Assembly (NCBI RefSeq): GCF_030486405.1
Contig: NZ_CP129613.1
Span: 1,860,001 to 1,924,000, forward strand
Length of the DNA: 64,000 nucleotides
Reading direction: 5' to 3'
Source of the DNA: Mycolicibacterium sp. HK-90
Lineage (GTDB): Bacteria > Actinomycetota > Actinomycetes > Mycobacteriales > Mycobacteriaceae
Below the pieces are notes generated by a model. The model saw only the letters and a list, made by a program, of their open reading frames with translations, searched no databases and had not been told where the DNA came from. Position numbers and translations under genes: made by a program. Below, in pieces: positions 59,279 through 64,000 of the stretch; the stretch's first letter is position 1, and every line of letters begins with the position of its first letter.

Positions 59279-59370
59279 GGCGGGGTCGGTTACCGGAGCC
59301 CTCGTTCATGTGTACTACACTCACACTCAGCTGCGCCCTAATTCCACCGTGATCGGTGCGTTTGCGCAGG

Positions 59371-60333
59371 TCAATCAGTTTTCTCTGTCGGAGCGACGAC
59401 GCACAGTGCCTCCTGGACCGACGTGAAGGTCATGATTTCGCGCATGCCGACGTAATCTCCGTCGATCTGGCAGGCGACCGGCGTGGTGCTCGTCACGGTG
59501 ACCGATGACACGTCGTCCTCACGGATCAGATGCTTGGCCGTCAGGCGCGGGTTTCGGGACACCATCTGGCGCACCACGCGCAGATTCGACCAGACGTTCA
59601 TGCTCGTGATGGCGAACACGCCCAGCCCCGTGTCGAACGTGGTATCCGGGTTCGTCCACACCGGGCGGCTGTTCGCATACGTCCACGGGCTGGAGTTGGA
59701 CACGAACGCGAAATGCACCCCGGTCACCGGGTCGGCCCCCGGCAGGTTCAGCGTCAGGGTCGGTTCCTTGCGCGCGCTGGCCAGCATCTCGCGCACGGCC
59801 ACGCGGATGTAGCGCGACGCGGTCACCTTGCGTCCCTTCGCGCGTTGGGCCTCCACGGCGGCCACCACGTCACCGTCGACGCCCATTCCCGCGGTGAACA
59901 CCCCCCAGCGCTCGCCGCAGTCCATCAGGCCGATGCGGCGCCACGGGCGGCCCAACCGGTAACCGCCGAGCAGATCGACGAGTTGATTGGTGGCCTCGAT
60001 GGGGTCGGGGCTGATGCCGAGGGCCCGGGCGAAGACGTTCGCCGAACCGCCCGGCACGACGGCGACCGCGGGGGCCACGCTGGGGTCGGGGCGGGTTCCG
60101 CACTCGCCGAGCACACCGTTGACGACCTCGTTCACCGTGCCGTCGCCGCCGTGCACGATCAGCACGTCCACCCCGTCACGGGCGGCGTCCCGCCCGATCT
60201 CGATGGCGTGACCTCGATGGTTGGTGTGTTCCACGGTCAGCGTCACCCGGCTTTCCAGCGCATGGGCGAGCAGGTCACGACCCGCCGGGGTGGTGGAGGT
60301 GGCGTTCGGGTTGACGATCAGCACGGCACGCAC
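59371..60333 (-). CDS. Diacylglycerol/lipid kinase-family protein (Rv3218-like)
   Basis: This 320-residue protein has the DAGK catalytic fold: N-terminal VRAVLIVNPNATS, GGDGTVNEVVNGVL and VPGGSANVFARALG. The rest is a two-layer beta domain (FTAGMGVDGDVV, DGDYVG). It probably phosphorylates a lipid or related alcohol using ATP; the substrate is unknown. GTG 60333 is right at the start of the conserved domain. Separated from whiB1 by 257 bp. Confidence 0.87.
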   Translation of the reverse strand: MRAVLIVNPNATSTTPAGRDLLAHALESRVTLTVEHTNHRGHAIEIGRDAARDGVDVLIVHGGDGTVNEVVNGVLGECGTRPDPSVAPAVAVVPGGSANVFARALGISPDPIEATNQLVDLLGGYRLGRPWRRIGLMDCGERWGVFTAGMGVDGDVVAAVEAQRAKGRKVTASRYIRVAVREMLASARKEPTLTLNLPGADPVTGVHFAFVSNSSPWTYANSRPVWTNPDTTFDTGLGVFAITSMNVWSNLRVVRQMVSRNPRLTAKHLIREDDVSSVTVTSTTPVACQIDGDYVGMREIMTFTSVQEALCVVAPTEKTD

Positions 60334-60368
60334 GGGGCATGAGCCTAACCGGGGAAGGTGTCCTGCCG

Positions 60369-60758
60369 TTATTCGTAGACGTCGCCGTCGAGATATCGCC
60401 ACCGGCCCTTCACCCGCTCGAAACGGCTGCGTTCGTGCAGGATGTGCCGTTTGCCGCCGTGGGCGTACTGGGCGCGGAACTCGACGACACCGGTGGCGTC
60501 GTCCTCGCCTCCGGCGTCGGTGTCGACGATCTGCAACCGGCGCCACGCGATCGTCGCGTCGAGGGTCAAGTCGGAGGGACGCGTGCGGGGATGCCAAGAG
60601 GTGAGCAGATACGCGACGTCGCCGAGCGCGAACGCGCTGAATCGTGACCGCATCAGCGCGACGGCCGTGGGAGCCGGCCGCCCGCCGGCATGCAGCGGCC
60701 CGCAACAGTCGGCGTAGGCAAGCCCGGTGCCGCAGGGGCAGTGCTCGTCGCTAGACAC
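60369..60758 (-). CDS. YchJ-family protein with SEC-C-like zinc motif
   Basis: This 129-residue UPF0225/YchJ protein has an N-terminal zinc-binding [18 protein letters not shown] small NTF2-like domain follows: [23 protein letters not shown], with a C-terminal [17 protein letters not shown]. The role is not known. GTG 60758 gives SSDEHCPCG; the track start is farther upstream and not conserved. Confidence 0.88.
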   Translation of the reverse strand: MSSDEHCPCGTGLAYADCCGPLHAGGRPAPTAVALMRSRFSAFALGDVAYLLTSWHPRTRPSDLTLDATIAWRRLQIVDTDAGGEDDATGVVEFRAQYAHGGKRHILHERSRFERVKGRWRYLDGDVYE

Positions 60759-60890
60759 GCGGTCAAGTATCTCTACCGGTTGCGTCCGATCCGCCCTTAC
60801 GCCGAGATCGACATGAGGACTGTGCTTTTTGCCCAATCACAACCCTCGCGTCGATCTCGACGTCGCAAACCAGCCGGTACCGTACTGAAG

Positions 60891-61343
60891 GTGACCGAAC
60901 GCCCTGTGCAGCCCCGTCTGCTGCTCGTCAACGGACCGAACCTGAACATGCTCGGTACCCGGCAGCCCGAGATCTACGGGTCCACGACGCTCGCGCAGAT
61001 CGAGCAGCAGGTCGCCGAGACCGCCGCCGGGTTCGGCTTCGAAATCCGGGCGGTGCAGAGCAACCACGAGGGTGAGCTGGTCGATGCCATCCAGGCCGCC
61101 CGCGAGGACTGCGCGGGCATCATCATCAATCCCGCGGCGTACAGCCACACCTCGGTGGCGATCCGCGACGCGCTCAGCGCCGTTGACCTGCCGGTCGTCG
61201 AGGTACACCTGAGCAACATCCACACCCGGGAGTCGTTCCGGCACCACTCGTACGTGTCGGCCGTCGCCCAGGTGGTCATCGCCGGTGCCGGCCCGGCCGG
61301 ATACGAGTACGCGGTCCGCTACCTGGCGGAGCGGCTGTCGTGA
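60891..61343 (+). CDS. aroQ: Type II 3-dehydroquinate dehydratase
   Basis: This 150-residue enzyme dehydrates 3-dehydroquinate to 3-dehydroshikimate, the third shikimate step. Motifs: [21 protein letters not shown] with the catalytic Tyr in [44 protein letters not shown]. Usual length. GTG 60891 gives [17 protein letters not shown] longer start in frame at 60690 is not conserved. The stop overlaps the next gene (GTGA). Confidence 0.96.
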   Translation: MTERPVQPRLLLVNGPNLNMLGTRQPEIYGSTTLAQIEQQVAETAAGFGFEIRAVQSNHEGELVDAIQAAREDCAGIIINPAAYSHTSVAIRDALSAVDLPVVEVHLSNIHTRESFRHHSYVSAVAQVVIAGAGPAGYEYAVRYLAERLS

Positions 61344-61717
61344 TCCAGCCTCCCGCGATCCGGTATGCAGGCTTCCTCACCGCCGCCGAAGGGGTCGCCG
61401 CGCTGATCATGGCGGTCGTGCTGCTGGTGCGCGCATTCGGCGGTGCCGACCAGCACATCGTCAGCGGTTACGGCACCGCGATCTGGTTCGTCCTCATCGG
61501 CGGTGGGGTGCTCGCCGGCGGCTGGGCGCTGATCACCGCACGGCGCTGGGGCCGCGGCATCGCCGTCCTGGCCAATCTGCTGTTGCTGCCGGTGGCCTGG
61601 TACGTCATCACCTCCCACCACGTCGTCTACGGCGTGTTGGTCGGGCTTCTCGCGCTCGTGACCCTGGGCCTGTTGTTCAGCCCGTCCGCGGTGGACTGGA
61701 TCACCCAACGCGATTAG
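61340..61717 (+). CDS. Small membrane protein (Rv3217c-like)
   Basis: This 125-residue protein has four hydrophobic segments: [58 protein letters not shown] and [17 protein letters not shown]. No enzyme motif is seen. The GTG overlaps the aroQ stop. It overlaps the convergent GNAT gene by four bases. Function unknown. Confidence 0.82.
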   Translation: MIQPPAIRYAGFLTAAEGVAALIMAVVLLVRAFGGADQHIVSGYGTAIWFVLIGGGVLAGGWALITARRWGRGIAVLANLLLLPVAWYVITSHHVVYGVLVGLLALVTLGLLFSPSAVDWITQRD

Positions 61718-62205
61718 GCGCCACCGGTTTCGGCGGCCAGCGCCGACAGTTCGGGTCCCGACACCCGGTAGGTTGTCCACTCGGTCTGGGGCTCGCCGCC
61801 GACCGCGTCGTACAGCGCGATGGCGTTGACGTTCCAGTTCAACACCGCCCACGTCATCCGGCTGTAGCCCTGCTCGACACATTCGGCGGCCAAGGTGGAC
61901 AACAGCTTGCGGGCCAGCCCGCGCCGCCGGAAGGCCGGACGCACGTAGAGATCCTCCAGATAGAGCCCGGCGACCCCGTCCCAGGTGGAGAAGTTCAGGA
62001 ACCACACCGCGGTCGCGGCGATCTGCCCGTCGACCTCCACCATGTGCGCATAGGCCACCGGCCGGTCGCCGAAAAGTGCTGTGTGCATCTGCTTCTCGGT
62101 GACAGTGCATTCGTCCGCGGCCCGTTCGAACTCGGCCAGCTCGCGGATCATCGCGGTGATCTCGACCTCGTCGCCCGGCCGCGCCCGGCGGATCAGCTCG
62201 CTCAT
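61714..62205 (-). CDS. GNAT-family N-acetyltransferase
   Basis: This 163-residue acetyltransferase has an acetyl-CoA binding motif (VRPAFRRRGLARKLLSTLA). The catalytic region WAVLNWNVNAIALYDAVG is typical of the diamine-acetyltransferase-like GNAT. The substrate is unknown. ATG 62205 overlaps the entC stop (ATGA), so it is coupled to entC and gpm2. Confidence 0.9.
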   Translation of the reverse strand: MSELIRRARPGDEVEITAMIRELAEFERAADECTVTEKQMHTALFGDRPVAYAHMVEVDGQIAATAVWFLNFSTWDGVAGLYLEDLYVRPAFRRRGLARKLLSTLAAECVEQGYSRMTWAVLNWNVNAIALYDAVGGEPQTEWTTYRVSGPELSALAAETGGA

Positions 62206-63287
62206 GTCGCCCCTAGTCCCGTCAGGATGGTCTTGAATTTCGTGGTGGTCTCGTCGACCTCGTCATCAGGATCGGATTCGGCGACAATACCGCCGCCGGC
62301 ACTGGCCAGGGCCGTGCGCCGATCTGCCGACAGCACGGCGCAGCGGATCGACACCACCCAGCGTCCGTCGCCACTGCTGTCACACCAACCGACGGCCCCG
62401 GCATAGAACCCGCGGTCGCCCTCCAACTCGCCGATCAGTGCCGCGGCGCGGTCGGTCGGAACGCCGCCGACCGCCGGGGTGGGATGTAGTGCGAGTGCGA
62501 GATCGATTGCCGTGGTGCTCTTTTCGAGCAACCTGCCGACGACCGGGGTGCTCAGGTGCCACAGCGCGTCGGTGCCGTGCAACTCCGGTTCCTCGGCGAC
62601 CCGCAAGTCCACGCACAACGGCTCCAGCGCCTGCCGCAACATGTCGACCACCAGCTGGTGTTCGTGGCGGTTCTTCGCCGAGGCCGCCAGTGCGGTGGCG
62701 TTGGCCGCGTCGATCTTCGGGTCGGCAGAGCGTGGGGCCGAGCCGGCGAACGGCTGACAGATCACCGTCTCGCCGTCGCGGGCCACCAGTAATTCCGGAC
62801 TCGCCCCCACCAGGGCGGTACCGGCGTGGTCGCCGCCCGCGGCAGACAGATCCGCCAGATAGACCGTGGCGGCCGGATCGGCATCGGCCAGCCTGCGCAG
62901 CACGGTGCGCACGTCCCACGGGGAGTCCGCGGTCAACCGCAGGGCGCGGGCCAGCACCACCTTGTCGATCGGTATCCGCGGATCTCGCAGGCGCCGAATC
63001 GCTTCGGCCACCCGTTCGCGATGTACGGGCCCCGGTGGCAGGGTTTCGCGATGCAGCACCACCGGGAGTGGACCTGGCACCCATCCCGGTAGCGCGTCGG
63101 CGCGTCGAACCGACTCGGGCTCATACAGAGCGGCCGGTGCCGTCGAGTCGAATGGCAAGGCGCCCAGCACTATCGGCGTCCCTGCCCGCAGGGCCGCCTG
63201 GGCGTCGGCGATGTCGGCGAAGCCGGTGCGCACCCCCTGGGCCAGCACGGCACCGGTCGGCCCGGCCAGCACGAACGACGGGTTCAC
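62202..63287 (-). CDS. entC: Isochorismate synthase EntC
   Basis: This 361-residue chorismate-utilising enzyme converts chorismate to isochorismate, for menaquinone or salicylate-derived siderophore. Family motifs: NRHEHQLVVD, the HPTPAVGGVPTDRA segment, GFYAGAVGW, and the C-terminal SAGGGIVAESDPDDEVDET. The start at GTG 63287 overlaps the gpm2 stop (GTGA). A GTG at 63299 is four codons upstream. In M. tuberculosis Rv3215 is at the same place. Confidence 0.92.
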   Translation of the reverse strand: MNPSFVLAGPTGAVLAQGVRTGFADIADAQAALRAGTPIVLGALPFDSTAPAALYEPESVRRADALPGWVPGPLPVVLHRETLPPGPVHRERVAEAIRRLRDPRIPIDKVVLARALRLTADSPWDVRTVLRRLADADPAATVYLADLSAAGGDHAGTALVGASPELLVARDGETVICQPFAGSAPRSADPKIDAANATALAASAKNRHEHQLVVDMLRQALEPLCVDLRVAEEPELHGTDALWHLSTPVVGRLLEKSTTAIDLALALHPTPAVGGVPTDRAAALIGELEGDRGFYAGAVGWCDSSGDGRWVVSIRCAVLSADRRTALASAGGGIVAESDPDDEVDETTTKFKTILTGLGAT

Positions 63288-63895
63288 TGCGACAGACACG
63301 GGTTGGGGTGACCGGTCAGCCCGAGCGCGATGATCTGGCGCACGCCGTGCTCGAAACCGCACACCGCGAGCGACGCGGGCACCATCGACACCCGGATCCC
63401 CGCGGACACCGGCAGGTCGGCCCAGCGGGTCAGCACCGCGCGGGAGAAATGCCCGTGCCCGACGAAGACCACGTCCCGCGCGGGCAGATGCTGCAGCGCC
63501 AGGGCGACGGCCCGATCGGCGCGGGCACCGACGTCGGCCACACTCTCGCCGCCGGGGCAGCCGTGGGTCCACACCAGCCAATCGGGCACGCTCTGGCGGA
63601 TCTGCGGCGTGGTCAGCCCCTCGTAGTCGCCGTAATCCCACTCGGCCAGTACCGGGTTGACCTCATCGACGTGCAGGCCGGCCAGTTCGGCGGTGACCAG
63701 CGCGCGGCGCCGCGGGCTGCTGATCACCAGCGGATCGTTCAACTGCAACTCGGCCAGCGCGGGCCGCGCCAATGCGGCCTGTTGGCGCCCGGCGTCGGTG
63801 AGCTCCAACTCGGTGCGGCCGGTGTGCCTGCCGTCGGCCGACCACTCGGTCTCGCCGTGACGCAGCAGGATCAGGCGGTGCAGGCGGTCGCTCAC
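63284..63895 (-). CDS. gpm2: Histidine phosphatase/phosphoglycerate mutase-like Gpm2
   Basis: This 203-residue protein has the histidine phosphatase fold: LILLRHGETEWSADGRHTG with the catalytic RHG, WDYGDYEGLT and VVFVGHGHFSRAVL with the second His. The M. tuberculosis Rv3214 homologue was shown to act as an acid phosphatase. GTG 63895 starts MSDRLHRLILLRHGE. It is first in the gpm2-entC-GNAT overlapping operon, and divergent from the ParA-like gene by 58 bp. Confidence 0.93.
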   Translation of the reverse strand: MSDRLHRLILLRHGETEWSADGRHTGRTELELTDAGRQQAALARPALAELQLNDPLVISSPRRRALVTAELAGLHVDEVNPVLAEWDYGDYEGLTTPQIRQSVPDWLVWTHGCPGGESVADVGARADRAVALALQHLPARDVVFVGHGHFSRAVLTRWADLPVSAGIRVSMVPASLAVCGFEHGVRQIIALGLTGHPNPCLSQ

Positions 63896-63953
63896 ACCGG
63901 CGATTCTGCCGCACGTCCCGGCAATGCTGTCGGGAGCGTGCTTGGATGAAGGT

Positions 63954-64000
63954 GTGACGCGAGTATTAGCGGTCGCCAATCAAAAGGGTGGGGTAGCCAA
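63954..64000 (+). CDS. ParA/Soj-type ATPase (5' end only)
   Basis: Only about 15 codons are present: MTRVLAVANQKGGVA, with the start of the deviant Walker A of ParA-type ATPases (KGGVAKT). In mycobacteria the gene next to gpm2 is Rv3213c. GTG 63954. The C-terminal part lies beyond the window. Confidence 0.8.
   Translation, partial: MTRVLAVANQKGGVA

Overview
The window is high-GC actinobacterial DNA from a mycobacterium, most likely a fast-growing Mycolicibacterium-type species. The evidence is the gene content and order: mtrA-mtrB-lpqB, whiB1, pdtaS, sigH-rshA, secA1, desA3, a Tgs-like acyltransferase, long HPF, a MymT-like metallothionein and ribosomal protein bL37. From memory of the M. 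tuberculosis H37Rv map, the backbone runs as an inverted image of about Rv3255c to Rv3213c, with lineage-specific insertions and losses. No rRNA, tRNA, CRISPR array or prophage was seen.

Layout. 1-10.6 kb: the 3' part of manA, an FAD-dependent monooxygenase-like gene, an AurF-like diiron oxygenase with a membrane tail, a methyltransferase, an APC permease, the alkane hydroxylation operon alkB-rubA1-rubA2-tetR, and sahH. 10.7-18.6 kb: an accessory stretch with a secreted lipase, an F420-type LLM oxidoreductase, an XRE regulator, a GjpA-like porin candidate, an orphan fatty-acyl-AMP ligase and a very small HAD protein. 18.6-28 kb: the conserved block tmk-mtrA-mtrB-lpqB-comF-like, hpf and secA1. 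28-36.5 kb: lipid and envelope genes (Rv3235-like, a Tgs-like acyltransferase with an altered active-site motif, a BCCT transporter, an amidohydrolase, and a ferredoxin reductase/DesA3 desaturase pair that share an operator-like palindrome). 36.46-37.85 kb: a complete IS30-family element. 37.9-43.8 kb: a secreted small protein, an SDR, rsgA-aroA, an SRAP protein and a coupled methyltransferase. 43.8-50 kb: tetR-enoyl-CoA hydratase, a frameshifted class C beta-lactamase, a methyltransferase, an SDR, the metallothionein and a VanY-like peptidase. 49.1-54.8 kb: a reverse-strand operon with two acyl-CoA dehydrogenases, a two-domain CoA transferase and a LysR regulator. 54.9-64 kb: a YbaK-like deacylase, sigH-rshA, bL37, the biotinylated protein, pdtaS, whiB1, a lipid-kinase-like gene, aroQ, the overlapping gpm2-entC-GNAT operon, and the first codons of a ParA-type ATPase.

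How the genes work together. Several units look coordinated. AlkB and two rubredoxins form an alkane hydroxylation chain under a near-consensus promoter overlapped by palindromes. The flavin/2Fe-2S reductase at 34.0 kb probably feeds electrons to DesA3. MtrB-MtrA with LpqB couples envelope and cell-division signalling, SigH-RshA handles thiol stress, and PdtaS and WhiB1 are signalling regulators. The least explained items are the AurF-membrane fusion, the shared palindromic operator at the reductase and desaturase genes, a possible longer SigH isoform with its own Shine-Dalgarno sequence and a SigH-like promoter, and the acyl-CoA dehydrogenase/CoA-transferase operon.
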